NCBI RefSeq assembly: GCF_007655305.1
Contig: NZ_VLOG01000029.1
Location: forward strand, 62,001-126,000
From: Algoriphagus algorifonticola
Lineage (GTDB): Bacteria > Bacteroidota > Bacteroidia > Cytophagales > Cyclobacteriaceae
Length of the DNA stretch: 64,000 nucleotides
Direction: 5' to 3'
The translations under genes were made by a program, and so were the position numbers. Below, piece after piece: positions 8,836 through 17,975 of this stretch. How positions within the stretch are numbered: position 1 is the first letter of the stretch; each line of letters starts with the position of its first letter. The notes beneath the pieces are model-generated. The model did not search any database and had not been told where the DNA came from. It was given only the letters and a program-made list of their open reading frames with translations.

Positions 8836-9788
8836 AGATGAGTAAATCTGGAAAAGTTGTCATCATTTGCATTGCTTACAACCATGAAGACTGGATCAAG
8901 GAGAGCTTAGAGAGCGTCGCCATGCAGGACTATTATAACAAAGAACTGCTGATCATAGATAATGGAAGTAAGGATAAAACCAAAGAGAAAATTCGAGAAT
9001 GGGTAGCTCAATACACTGGTTTATTCCCGGTCGAGACTTTGTATTTGAATGAAACCAAGCCTTATTGTGCTTTATTCAACAAAGTGCTATTTCAAACCGA
9101 TGCTGAGTTTGTGGTTGATTTGGCGGGAGATGATGTATTTTATCCTGATCATATTTCCAACTCTATCCAAGAATTGGAAAAAGATCCCTATGCAGCCTTT
9201 GTATTTTCAGATGCCTACATTTTTGAACCGGATGGGTCCATTCATACTTTTTATAAAAGAAATAATTTCGGTGAGCTATCAGAAGTAATTGAATTGGGGA
9301 TTATTTATGAGACGCTTTTACAAAGAAGTTTTATCTGTGCGCCTACGGTTGTATTTAATGCAGCTATTTTAAAAAAGGAGGGAGGCTATGATCCTGATCT
9401 CTATTATGAAGATTTTGACATCCAATTGAGATTAGCCAGAAAATATAATCTTTTGTTTTCTGATCATATAGGCGTCTTGAAAAGAAAGCTGTATAGTTCT
9501 ATGTCTGGAAATCAATACCAGCGCTATGGTTCTAAGATGTTGCCCAGCACTTTGAAAGTTTGTGAAAAAGCTTTGGAAATGAATAGGACTCCATCCGAAA
9601 ATAAAGCTTTGGGAAAAAGATTGCAGTATGAATTGAAACACGCCCTCTGGTCAGGAAACTTCCAAGTAGCAGAAGGTCTTGTTCAATTGGGTGAAAAGAC
9701 AGGGTTAAAGACGCCTATTTTCAGTATCTACAAGCTTTGGACGAAAGTAAAATTGGATCTTTCCTGGCTGTACGTTAGGGCAACCTAG
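8832..9788 (+). CDS. Family 2 glycosyltransferase
   Basis: 318 residues. It shows a GT-A fold: the start VVIICIAYNHEDWIKESLES, the nucleotide-binding IIDNGSKDKT, and the metal-binding acidic motif LAGDDVF near residue 98, followed by the acceptor-side region YDPDLYYEDFDIQL with the likely catalytic ED near 195. No membrane helix is seen, so it works on the cytoplasmic face. The start ATG overlaps the upstream stop (ATGA), so translation is probably coupled; a second ATG at 8838 is also possible. With the two preceding genes it makes a small glycan-modification cluster. It overlaps the convergent M16 gene by 4 bp at the 3' end. Confidence 0.87.
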   Translation: MKMSKSGKVVIICIAYNHEDWIKESLESVAMQDYYNKELLIIDNGSKDKTKEKIREWVAQYTGLFPVETLYLNETKPYCALFNKVLFQTDAEFVVDLAGDDVFYPDHISNSIQELEKDPYAAFVFSDAYIFEPDGSIHTFYKRNNFGELSEVIELGIIYETLLQRSFICAPTVVFNAAILKKEGGYDPDLYYEDFDIQLRLARKYNLLFSDHIGVLKRKLYSSMSGNQYQRYGSKMLPSTLKVCEKALEMNRTPSENKALGKRLQYELKHALWSGNFQVAEGLVQLGEKTGLKTPIFSIYKLWTKVKLDLSWLYVRAT

Positions 9789-11053
9789 CCTACAATTACT
9801 TGGGTGAGCTGTTGATCCTTGAAATACTTTTGACCGATTTTCAGGATATCCTCTGCAGTAAATCTCTTCAAGAAGCTTAATTTTTGTTGGTAAAAATCTA
9901 AGTCTAGGTCAGAGTGGTGAACCGCTCTAAACCTATCCATCAAATCAAAAGCAGAACTGAATTTGGAAAGCATTTGTCCGATTTGGTAGTTTCGTACAAT
10001 CTCCAATTCATCCTGTCCTAAGGGCTCTTGACACAATAATTGTACTTCGTGTTCGATTTCCCGGATCACCTCATCGGTGAATGCCTTTTGTACATCCGCC
10101 GCAATTACAAAGTAATTGATATCGCCAATTTCGGCGAGACTGGAGTAAATCCCATAAGTATGGCCTTTGTCTTCCCGGATATTTTTGATCAGTCTTGATC
10201 CGAAATATCCCCCCAAAATGGTATTGAAAACTGACAAAGAAATAAAATCGGGATGCGTTTTTGGGATCGAAAATTTTCCAACCCGGATACTGCTCTGCAC
10301 AGAACTTTCCTTAATTTCATGAAAACTGTCAATCGGTTCAGGTTGAGGTAGTAAAATGGGTTCCAATCCTTTTCTATTCGGAATTTGCTCCAAGAATTCT
10401 ATTAACTTTTCCCATTCTGAACTCGAGAAGTTTCCCGTAACAAATATTTCCAGGTTTTGCCAAAGAAGCTGTGAGGAGTAGAAATGAAGTTGCTCTTGCT
10501 TGATTTCATCAACGTGTTCAAAATCAATCTCCACTCCATAAGGGTGGTTTTTTCCGAAAAGCGATTGCCTAAATAATTGACTAGCTCGGGATGCAGTTTT
10601 TTCTTTCTCCAGTTGAATACTCAATCTTCTCTGAGATTTTCTTTTTGCCAGCATTTCCAAAGGGAAAGTTGGAGTCTCTATCATTTCCAAGAAAAGAGGA
10701 AGTATTTCGAAAATATGAAGTTTAGTGCTCAAGATGCTCATGCCTTCATGCCCAAAAGTAAGAATGGGAGAGATCTCACTGGCATGAAAATCCAAAAAGT
10801 TAGCGATTTGTTCAGCATCTCTTTTTTGAGTGCCTTCAGCTAACATTTGAAGTGTAAAGGAAGGCAACAATGTTTGAGAAAGGGGAAGATTTGCTCTTTG
10901 TCCTTTACCAATAACTTCGATTTTCACCGCATCCAAATTGGGCGTAGGCATATGAAAAACATTGGCTCCTGATTGGAGAATTTGTTTTTCAGGCTCTATC
11001 AAATCAAAATCATCCGGAATTCTAAATTCCGGAGCAAGACTTCTGTCTAGCAT
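9785..11053 (-). CDS. M16 family peptidase-like protein lacking the zinc motif
   Basis: 422 residues from the ATG at 11053, 6 bp after the porV stop. The two-domain M16 architecture is clear. The position of the HxxEH zinc motif is occupied by 'LQMLAEGTQKRD', so the Zn ligands are missing, whereas the late substrate-binding R/Y block (GGYFGSRLIKNIREDKGHTYG, ~residues 275-297) is retained. This is the pattern of the non-catalytic subunit in two-component M16 proteases (mitochondrial processing peptidase alpha-like or bacterial paired M16B). Usually a catalytic partner is encoded next door, but none lies within this window. No signal peptide is evident. It is the last gene of the porU-porV transcription unit. 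Confidence 0.85.
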   Translation of the reverse strand: MLDRSLAPEFRIPDDFDLIEPEKQILQSGANVFHMPTPNLDAVKIEVIGKGQRANLPLSQTLLPSFTLQMLAEGTQKRDAEQIANFLDFHASEISPILTFGHEGMSILSTKLHIFEILPLFLEMIETPTFPLEMLAKRKSQRRLSIQLEKEKTASRASQLFRQSLFGKNHPYGVEIDFEHVDEIKQEQLHFYSSQLLWQNLEIFVTGNFSSSEWEKLIEFLEQIPNRKGLEPILLPQPEPIDSFHEIKESSVQSSIRVGKFSIPKTHPDFISLSVFNTILGGYFGSRLIKNIREDKGHTYGIYSSLAEIGDINYFVIAADVQKAFTDEVIREIEHEVQLLCQEPLGQDELEIVRNYQIGQMLSKFSSAFDLMDRFRAVHHSDLDLDFYQQKLSFLKRFTAEDILKIGQKYFKDQQLTQVIVG

Positions 11054-11059
11054 CACAAA

Positions 11060-12274
11060 TTAATTGTTGGGAATAGTGTAAAGTAAAGAGAATCTTAACG
11101 TCTCTGCCAATGGATGGTTCTGAGTCTGTGGGACTAAATACGAAAAATCAAAGCCGAGTTTATTCAAGTCAAATCCAACCCCCATGGTGAAATACCTTCT
11201 TCCTCCTTTAGTTGGATTTTCATAAAAATATCCTGTGCGAAGAGAAAACTTATCATTATAAGTGTATTCAGCACCGAAAGAAACGGTTACTTCCTGCATT
11301 TCTTCGGAAAAACCATCTGGAGCATCTGCAAAGGATCCAAACATCCCGGAGATCAAAGCTCTATTTGGGTCTTTACCTCTGGAAATGATCAGGTTTCCAT
11401 TCTCATCTGTGGCTAGAGAACCGTCAGGATTGGTTTGATATACAGGTGGAGTAGGTACTAAAAGCTTGTTGAAATCCAATGCGAATGTGATTGCATTCAT
11501 TTCGTTAATATCTATGCTGTATGCCGTACCTATTCTCAAGTTGGTAGGGATGTAATCTAGATCATCTGCACTGTTATAGGTGATTTTAGGGCCAATATTG
11601 GAAATGTTGACTCCCCATGACCACGTACCTTCTTTAGAGCCTGCAAGAATAGGCTTACTGTAGTATAAACCTACATCAGTTCCAACACTGACTCCCGGTC
11701 TACTTTCACTGCCTCCAACTGAGGATATACTGCCAGATAGATTGGAATGAATAAATCGAGCTGAAATACCCAAACCCAAATTGGCAGAAAGTTTTCTCGA
11801 ATAAGTTGCCCCTAAAGCAATATCTCTCGGGTTAAATTCACCCAATTCATTTCCTCTTCCATCAGTCAACTGGATATCACCCATGTTGAAATAGCGAAGG
11901 TCAAATCCGAATGCTGAGTTTTCATCAATTTTAAAAAAACCGGTTAGATAGCTCAAGGACATATCATTCACCAATTTTCCCAGCCAAGGAGAATAAGAGA
12001 GTGAAAAACCCATTTGATCTTCTACGAAGGCAAGTTTACCACTATTCCAGTGAGCTGAATTAGCATCAGGACGCGTAGCTACACCCACATCCCCCATGGC
12101 AGAATGCCGGGAATCCGGAGCAAAATTTAAAAATGGAACGGCTGTAGTAATCACTCTCCGATCTGGATCTTGGCCGGAAATGACAACAGAATTCTGTGCT
12201 TGAGCTGAATATCCCATTAACACGAACGCTCCCGCGAGTAATCCAATCTGCTTCCTAATGGCTTCTAATTTCAT
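11060..12274 (-). CDS. porV: Type IX secretion outer-membrane protein PorV (LptO)
   Basis: 404 residues with a signal peptide (cleavage after ...GYSAQA, ~residue 26) and a FadL-like beta-barrel of about 14 strands. Family hallmarks are the N-terminal 'TTAVPFLNFAPDSRHSAMGD' followed by 'GVATRPDANSAHWNSGKLAF', and the C-terminal strand ending in '...RFSLLYTIPNN'. PorV escorts T9SS cargo from the SprA/Sov translocon to the PorU sortase and is part of the attachment complex in the outer membrane. The start codon overlaps the porU stop (ATGA), so the two are translationally coupled. Identification is strong from motif and neighbour. Confidence 0.93.
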   Translation of the reverse strand: MKLEAIRKQIGLLAGAFVLMGYSAQAQNSVVISGQDPDRRVITTAVPFLNFAPDSRHSAMGDVGVATRPDANSAHWNSGKLAFVEDQMGFSLSYSPWLGKLVNDMSLSYLTGFFKIDENSAFGFDLRYFNMGDIQLTDGRGNELGEFNPRDIALGATYSRKLSANLGLGISARFIHSNLSGSISSVGGSESRPGVSVGTDVGLYYSKPILAGSKEGTWSWGVNISNIGPKITYNSADDLDYIPTNLRIGTAYSIDINEMNAITFALDFNKLLVPTPPVYQTNPDGSLATDENGNLIISRGKDPNRALISGMFGSFADAPDGFSEEMQEVTVSFGAEYTYNDKFSLRTGYFYENPTKGGRRYFTMGVGFDLNKLGFDFSYLVPQTQNHPLAETLRFSLLYTIPNN

Positions 12275-15200
12275 TCAATAACAATTTTACCGCTTGTAAA
12301 GTCCATAGAACCGTCAAGCTCTGACTGAAGCGTTACTCTGTAAATATAAGTTCCTTTTGCTGGATATTTGGTTTGATTTTGTAAAAAAATCCAAGTCAAA
12401 TCCCCAATAATCTGTTTGGCTTCCACTAAACGCTGATTTTCTGCGAATAGTATCCTTCCTTCTAAATTTATTATTTCCAGCCTAATAAGCAGGTTTTCGC
12501 CTGGCCGATTATGCTTTATTTCAAAGTTAGTTAAAGTTTTAGCCGGATTCGGAAAAACTTTTTGATCCAAGATTTGAAGCCTATTACTTCCTTCGACCAG
12601 CACCTCTATCATCTCAGTGCTTCCGTTCCCTACCAAGTCAAAGGCTTTGATTTCTAGACTGTTTTTTCCTTCTTTCAATCCAGAAATTTCCATCACCACT
12701 TCTCCCTTTGTATAGCTACCAGATAGGCTATGAAAGAGCTTGTTTAGGGAAATCTCCTGCTCATCGTTAATAACTAGGAGTAATTGCTTTCCTTCCCTTA
12801 ATCCTGTAATGTCAATGCCAGAACTATCTGTAAAACTGAAAATTGCGGATAAAGTTGTAGATGCAAAACTAAAAGGAGCTTGGGACTGATTTTCTAGCTG
12901 TATTTCTATTTGGGGTCCCTCTTCATCTTGAAGTTCATTCGCTTGCCCTCCGCTCTCTACTTTTTCAATCCCCCAGGCATCTTTCCCACTTTCTTCATCT
13001 TTGGCGTAAATGCGGAAATTACTGCTTTCGAAGTTTTCTGCCAAGAGGGGAGGCAGCAGTAATTTTCCCTGAATTTTCCCATTTCTAACTTGTCCTTTTC
13101 CTTTGAAATAAATCAGACTTTCTTCAGGGAATTCAAGAGCAGCACTTTCATCTCCCAGCGTTTTGATTGCCTGCTGAGGACCTCTGTAGTCAATTTCAAA
13201 TTCACCGCTAAAGCCTGAAACCAGCTGCTGAGAAGTATTGATGATCTCTGCCTCATAGCTGACTTCCTGAAGGGGTGCTATTTGTTCTGTGTCATTTCCT
13301 GCCTTATCCATTAATGAAACAAGCCGGATAGAATGATTAGGTCTCGCCAACCTCATACTTGGATCTCCAAGCAGTGAGAAATTTCTATTGAGAGCCCCAT
13401 TCAAACTCTGATTTTTGGTGTTTTTGAAAATGGTACCCAAGTCTTGAAATTCCTCATTCTCTTTTCTAAAAACTTCTTGAATAAAGGCTTGATTGAGAGA
13501 AAAATTAACACTGCTAAAAACCGGTCGGCCTGTAGTTAATAACCCGATTGCCCCTTTACCTCTGGCAATTAAGAGTTCTTCAGCCGATGAACGCAGAAAT
13601 GGACTATCATGCCTCCCAAATTCACAAGTAGCAGTTATCCAAAGTGGCAAATGCTTCATCTGAGGCCAGTTTGCGATATCTTCTACCCGAAAGACTTCTT
13701 CAGCAGTTAAGGTCGTTTCATTCCCATGCCCTATATAATTCAGAAATAAGGTTCCTTCTTCCAATGTTTTTTTTAGAGCTTCTTTGGCTTTCGGAGATCT
13801 TTGAGTAGTTCCATTTCTTACCTGCTCAAACCTGTCTAAGTAGATCTTATTTTGAAAATAAGCCGGATAATTCTGCTTGAGAAAACTAGCATGGGATTCC
13901 GCATCTCTCAAATGGATGTTGTTATCTGCATCATCCGCCATAAAAGAGATGTTTCTATGCCAGTCTCCTAGTAGAGGCTGCGATTCATATTGGATGATTT
14001 TATTGATCAGCACAGAGGCCTCCTGGAGATTGATCACGGGTAGCCTCCCAATTCCTATCTGCATAGGTTCATCTCCTTCACGGCTCTCTTCCCAGATTCC
14101 TTGCCCCATTTCCACTAGGCCGAAAAAATCATCAGAGCTATAGGTGGTCAATGGATTGAGGCTATTCCTACTACTGTAAGTGGGGACAATATTCGGTCTT
14201 CCACCAAATTTGGATTTGTAGTCAAATGTACCCTTACCAAGGAAAAGCACATTTTTTAAGTTGCCTCCTTTATGATAATGATAAGCTATAAAATCTCTAA
14301 TGGCCACCACATCCCTATTTCCATATCCGAAGGAATCATAAATATCTTTGGTGATTACCACCTCTGCTAAAACACCCATACTCAATTTATGAGTTCTGAG
14401 TCTTTCAGCTTCCGAGTAAAAGGCTTCGGATGTGATGATCAGTAATTCGGGCCAAAATGTATCAGCTCGAAGTTCGGATGAAATAGGACTAACCTTGTCA
14501 ATCGAAGGAATTTCAGTTGAATTTGCTACGGCAATTTTTTTGGAGGTAATTGTTCGGGTTGAGTTGGAGGCAAAGGATTTGGGTTGGAAAAAATCACTGA
14601 CATCCCAGACTAATAAGTTGGCATCCGAAATAGTGTAGAGAGATCCTTCTAATGAAAAATAAACTCCAGTTTTCAAATTGGAAGTTGAAAAAGGTACTCC
14701 GATTTGAATATGCTCGAAGTAAGCTCTGGCATTTGGATCTGAACTGGTTAATCCAAGTTCAATGGTTCTCAGCTCATTGCCTGCGGGTCTTAATTCGGAT
14801 TTAAAAGGTTTTTCTCTGCCTTTGATTCCATAAGTTGTATTGGGAATGGGATCTATTTGGGTAGAGAAAAAGCTTTGTCCACTCTCAGATAATCTAAGCT
14901 CGGAGCTGGATAATGATTGGGCCATGATAATCCCATTTACTTTCCAAGCAGCATTTGTATTGCCTGATTTCCTAATCGGAATAGATCGAATATTCCCCGT
15001 AGAAACTGGGGCTGAATACCAAGTTCTTCCTGAATTGAGAAGATTATTCTCTTCTCCTTTGACAGCAGACCATTGATAAAGAATAGAAGCTGAGACTTCT
15101 GAGTTGCTGGCAGAAAGGGACTCTATTCGTTTAGGACTTGTCTTTTTTCCTATCAAATATGAAAGTGTGTCACGGTAAATATGATGCTGGTAAGAAAGAT

Positions 15201-15516
15201 TATTTTCCGGATCAATAAAAAAACCATGTGGGCCTTGCAGATAGACTAGCAGTTCATTTCCAGCAAGTAAAGTTGGGATTTCCCTTAGTGAAAGCGATTT
15301 ATCGTCTAATTGCTGAGGTAAAGAGCCAGGATATCCATAGATCGCTACTTCTGATAAATTTGCTGCTCCAATCTGAGTAAGGAGAGAAGGGTTAATTTTA
15401 TAAATCCCTTCTTTTGTGACTTCAAATTTGAATAAAGGGCTTTGGGCAAAAAGTATTTGCGGTAAACTGCATACTAGCAGCAGAAAGAAAAAAAATATTC
15501 TGGAATTTAAATTCAT
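12271..15516 (-). CDS. porU: Type IX secretion sortase PorU (C25 gingipain-like peptidase)
   Basis: 1081 residues from the ATG at 15516, which overlaps the pssA stop by one base (TAATG); an upstream in-frame start would add 30 unrelated residues inside pssA. A signal peptide (FFFFLLLVCSLPQILFAQS) is followed by a large N-terminal beta region and a caspase-like C25 domain. The catalytic His is in NYIGHGNETT (~597) and the Cys in ITATCEFGRHD (~630). Ig-like modules and a C-terminal T9SS sorting-type domain (KVFPNPAKTLTNFEI) follow. PorU removes the C-terminal signal of T9SS cargo and attaches it to anionic LPS at the cell surface. It is co-transcribed with porV. Confidence 0.94.
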   Translation of the reverse strand: MNLNSRIFFFFLLLVCSLPQILFAQSPLFKFEVTKEGIYKINPSLLTQIGAANLSEVAIYGYPGSLPQQLDDKSLSLREIPTLLAGNELLVYLQGPHGFFIDPENNLSYQHHIYRDTLSYLIGKKTSPKRIESLSASNSEVSASILYQWSAVKGEENNLLNSGRTWYSAPVSTGNIRSIPIRKSGNTNAAWKVNGIIMAQSLSSSELRLSESGQSFFSTQIDPIPNTTYGIKGREKPFKSELRPAGNELRTIELGLTSSDPNARAYFEHIQIGVPFSTSNLKTGVYFSLEGSLYTISDANLLVWDVSDFFQPKSFASNSTRTITSKKIAVANSTEIPSIDKVSPISSELRADTFWPELLIITSEAFYSEAERLRTHKLSMGVLAEVVITKDIYDSFGYGNRDVVAIRDFIAYHYHKGGNLKNVLFLGKGTFDYKSKFGGRPNIVPTYSSRNSLNPLTTYSSDDFFGLVEMGQGIWEESREGDEPMQIGIGRLPVINLQEASVLINKIIQYESQPLLGDWHRNISFMADDADNNIHLRDAESHASFLKQNYPAYFQNKIYLDRFEQVRNGTTQRSPKAKEALKKTLEEGTLFLNYIGHGNETTLTAEEVFRVEDIANWPQMKHLPLWITATCEFGRHDSPFLRSSAEELLIARGKGAIGLLTTGRPVFSSVNFSLNQAFIQEVFRKENEEFQDLGTIFKNTKNQSLNGALNRNFSLLGDPSMRLARPNHSIRLVSLMDKAGNDTEQIAPLQEVSYEAEIINTSQQLVSGFSGEFEIDYRGPQQAIKTLGDESAALEFPEESLIYFKGKGQVRNGKIQGKLLLPPLLAENFESSNFRIYAKDEESGKDAWGIEKVESGGQANELQDEEGPQIEIQLENQSQAPFSFASTTLSAIFSFTDSSGIDITGLREGKQLLLVINDEQEISLNKLFHSLSGSYTKGEVVMEISGLKEGKNSLEIKAFDLVGNGSTEMIEVLVEGSNRLQILDQKVFPNPAKTLTNFEIKHNRPGENLLIRLEIINLEGRILFAENQRLVEAKQIIGDLTWIFLQNQTKYPAKGTYIYRVTLQSELDGSMDFTSGKIVIE

Positions 15517-16205
15517 TAAGTCTTCAACGCATTTTCCGCCAAGGAGAGTCCTAAGTATGCAAGAATAATGATCGGAATTCCCCCCAATCCAAGCCAAGCG
15601 ATACAAATAATTCCCAATCCAATCAACACAAACCTAAATACATTATCCGAGAGCGAAAAGTTCTTGAATTTCAGGGCAATCAGTGGAATTTCACTCACTA
15701 ATAAAATCGAAAACACCCATGCAATAATGATCAAAGTCCAGGGATTGGAAAGTGAGTTTGCTATCAAAAACCATTTCTCAGCCAGGTAGGGTAGCGTACT
15801 GATAAACAAAGCATTTGCCGGAGTAGGAAGTCCAATAAAACGATCACTTTGTCTGGTGTCTATATTAAATTTTGCCAGGCGTATGGCTGACATTAAGGGA
15901 ATGATCAAGGTCAGATATGGCAAGTAAGTGCTGGTGGTTGCCTCAGAAGTAAGTTGATACAGAATGAAGCCTGGTAATACTCCAAATGATACACAGTCCG
16001 CTAAGGAGTCTAATTGTTTTCCCAGTTCACCTGAAACTTTTAATAGGCGAGCAGCAAACCCATCGAAAAAGTCGAAAACAGCGGATAAGACTATGAAGTA
16101 TGCGCCGGAAAGAACATTTCCGTTTAAGACAATGCTAATCCCAATCACTCCCGAAAGGAGATTCAACAGGGTTAAGCCATTAGGAATATGTTTTAAAAAT
16201 TTCAA
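15516..16205 (-). CDS. pssA: CDP-diacylglycerol-serine O-phosphatidyltransferase
   Basis: 229 residues. The CDP-alcohol phosphatidyltransferase motif is intact as 'FDGFAARLLKVSGELGKQLD' plus 'SLADCV' (~residues 47-72), i.e. DGxxAR...GxxxDxxxD. There are about six to seven hydrophobic helices. It makes phosphatidylserine from CDP-diacylglycerol and serine at the inner membrane, the route to phosphatidylethanolamine. The start codon is TTG: the conserved KxIPNxLTLLNL N-terminus begins right there, and the TTGA overlap with the stop of the MBL gene supports coupled translation. porU begins at its stop codon. Family certain; serine as acceptor is the usual assignment for this subgroup. Confidence 0.9.
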   Translation of the reverse strand: MKFLKHIPNGLTLLNLLSGVIGISIVLNGNVLSGAYFIVLSAVFDFFDGFAARLLKVSGELGKQLDSLADCVSFGVLPGFILYQLTSEATTSTYLPYLTLIIPLMSAIRLAKFNIDTRQSDRFIGLPTPANALFISTLPYLAEKWFLIANSLSNPWTLIIIAWVFSILLVSEIPLIALKFKNFSLSDNVFRFVLIGLGIICIAWLGLGGIPIIILAYLGLSLAENALKT

Positions 16206-16855
16206 TAGCTCGCGTTTTTGCCTACAAAAGGGTTGTAAATCTTTTCAAATTCTATGGAGGTTTCCGGTCCGTGACCAGGATATACGGTGGTATCTTCCGG
16301 CAGGCTGAAAAGCTCACTTTTAATTTTCTCCAAGAGTAAATCATGATCTCCTCCCGGAAGGTCTGTTCTTCCAATACTTCCTCTAAAAAGTGTATCGCCT
16401 GCAATACAGATTTTACTGGTAGGATGATAAAACACCACGTGACCGGGAGCATGTCCAGGAACGAATAATACTTGTAATTCTTCCTGTCCAACCGAAATTT
16501 CCTTTCCCGGACTCATATATCCATCCGGTTCAATTCCCCTGTAGGCAGGAAATCCGTAATTGGGTGCAAGAACCTTGGCCGAATTCAAAACAGGAATCTC
16601 ATTTTCATGAATCAATAATGGAATGCTGTACGTTTGCTCAACCCACTCATTCCCCAAGACATGGTCTACATGGCAATGGGTATTTAGTAACAGTTCAGGT
16701 TTTAAATTCTCCTGAATAATAAAGTCATATAATTCTTTTTTCTCTTCAGGTTCGTAACAACCAGGGTCTATAATGGCAGCGGAGCCTTTTTCATCATAGA
16801 TGATATAAGTGTTTTCCTGAAAAGGATTGAATGTGAAGCGCTTAATTTTCAACAT
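16202..16855 (-). CDS. MBL-fold hydrolase (glyoxalase II/YcbL-like)
   Basis: 217 residues. The metallo-beta-lactamase signature THCHVDHVLG (~residues 60-69) gives the first Zn ligands; further ligands are in PGHAPGH (~134), GDTLFRGSIGR (~153) and the final YPGHGPET (~194). The 'GRTDLPGGDHDLL' loop is typical of the short YcbL/hydroxyacylglutathione hydrolase-like subgroup, shorter than classical glyoxalase II (~250 aa). It probably hydrolyses thioesters in the cytoplasm; the physiological substrate is unclear. It is the first gene of the minus-strand operon leading to pssA, porU and porV, and it is divergent (55 bp) from the FAD oxidoreductase gene. Confidence 0.85.
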   Translation of the reverse strand: MLKIKRFTFNPFQENTYIIYDEKGSAAIIDPGCYEPEEKKELYDFIIQENLKPELLLNTHCHVDHVLGNEWVEQTYSIPLLIHENEIPVLNSAKVLAPNYGFPAYRGIEPDGYMSPGKEISVGQEELQVLFVPGHAPGHVVFYHPTSKICIAGDTLFRGSIGRTDLPGGDHDLLLEKIKSELFSLPEDTTVYPGHGPETSIEFEKIYNPFVGKNASY

Positions 16856-16910
16856 GGTTTTTGTATTTCCATTTGAAACAAATTAAGGAATAAAACCTTT
16901 ATTTTGGGTT

Positions 16911-17957
16911 ATGGAAACAGATTTTTTGCTCATAGGTCAAGGTTTGGCAGGTTCTGCATTAGGATATAGACTAAAGAAAGCCGGATTTAAAATCAAGCTT
17001 TTGGATCAGCCTGATTTAAATCAATCTACCAAAATTGCTGCCGGCCTATACAATCCCGTTACGGGGAGAAAAATGGTTAAAACATGGAATGCTGACCAGT
17101 TATTTCCAGAGATTGAACCTTTTTATCAGGAGTTGGAGCAGGTTACTAAAAAAAGCTTTCTTCGCCCGATCAATATCTACCGGCCTTTCCTTTCCATAGA
17201 AGAACAGAATGAATGGATGGGAAATAGTGCAGATCCAGGATTTTCCAAATACATCCAAAAAATATATCAAGAATCCCAGTCTGAATTTTTAAAGGATCCA
17301 TACGGTGGGGTTTTGCTGAAAAATTCAGGTTGGCTGGATAGTAAAGCTTTCATGGAAGCCATGAGCGAATATTTCGGAGAGGACCTCATTTTGGATTATT
17401 TACAGGAAGATCAACTCCAATTTCAAGAAGGATTTTGGAATTATGGAGACCTTAAGGCCAGGTCTGTTATTTATTGCAATGGGGTGGCGGCCAATCAGTC
17501 TAAATTTTTCGGTTTTCTACCTTTTGCTCCGGTGAAAGGAGAAATTTTAGAGGTGAAGCAAGATTTTTGCCCGGATTACATCGTAAATAGAGGTGTGTTT
17601 AGGGTTCACTTAGGCGATGGAATTCACAGAGTGGGTTCTACCTATACTTGGCATGACTTGGATCATGGGCCAACTGAACGGGCAAAAAATGAATTGACTG
17701 AGCGCCTAGCTGGATTAGTTCAGCTGCCAGTTGAAGAATATGTCAGCCACAAGACAGGAATTAGGCCGGCGACTAAGGATAGAAAACCTTTTTTAGGAAA
17801 ACATCCTGACTTGCAGAGCGTTTACATATTTAATGGTTTTGGTGCTAAAGGAGTGTCATTGATCCCTTTTTACAGTCAAGTCATGGTGAATCACCTTACA
17901 CGATCCACTCCTATTCCAAGTGAGGTAGCGATCACTAGGTATTTTAATTATATTTAG
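16911..17957 (+). CDS. FAD-dependent oxidoreductase (DAO family, glycine-oxidase-like)
   Basis: 348 residues. The FAD-binding start DFLLIGQGLAGSALGYRLKK and LLDQPD, the conserved 'AAGLYNPVTGRKMVKTW' block and the C-terminal 'YIFNGFGAKGVSLIPFYSQ' loop are all seen. The 'NPVTGR' type of motif resembles the oxidase domain of MnmC-like and glycine-oxidase-like proteins. There is no signal peptide. Substrate unknown. Only 18 bp separate it from the downstream outer-membrane protein gene, so the two may be co-transcribed although their roles are not obviously related. It is not closely similar to the DAO-family gene at 3573. Confidence 0.83.
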   Translation: METDFLLIGQGLAGSALGYRLKKAGFKIKLLDQPDLNQSTKIAAGLYNPVTGRKMVKTWNADQLFPEIEPFYQELEQVTKKSFLRPINIYRPFLSIEEQNEWMGNSADPGFSKYIQKIYQESQSEFLKDPYGGVLLKNSGWLDSKAFMEAMSEYFGEDLILDYLQEDQLQFQEGFWNYGDLKARSVIYCNGVAANQSKFFGFLPFAPVKGEILEVKQDFCPDYIVNRGVFRVHLGDGIHRVGSTYTWHDLDHGPTERAKNELTERLAGLVQLPVEEYVSHKTGIRPATKDRKPFLGKHPDLQSVYIFNGFGAKGVSLIPFYSQVMVNHLTRSTPIPSEVAITRYFNYI

Positions 17958-17975
17958 ACATTATCTGGGTATAGA

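Noticed and set aside
15517-15606. Upstream start for porU
   Set aside because: It would lie inside pssA and place 30 unrelated residues before the signal peptide; the ATG at 15516 overlaps the pssA stop.
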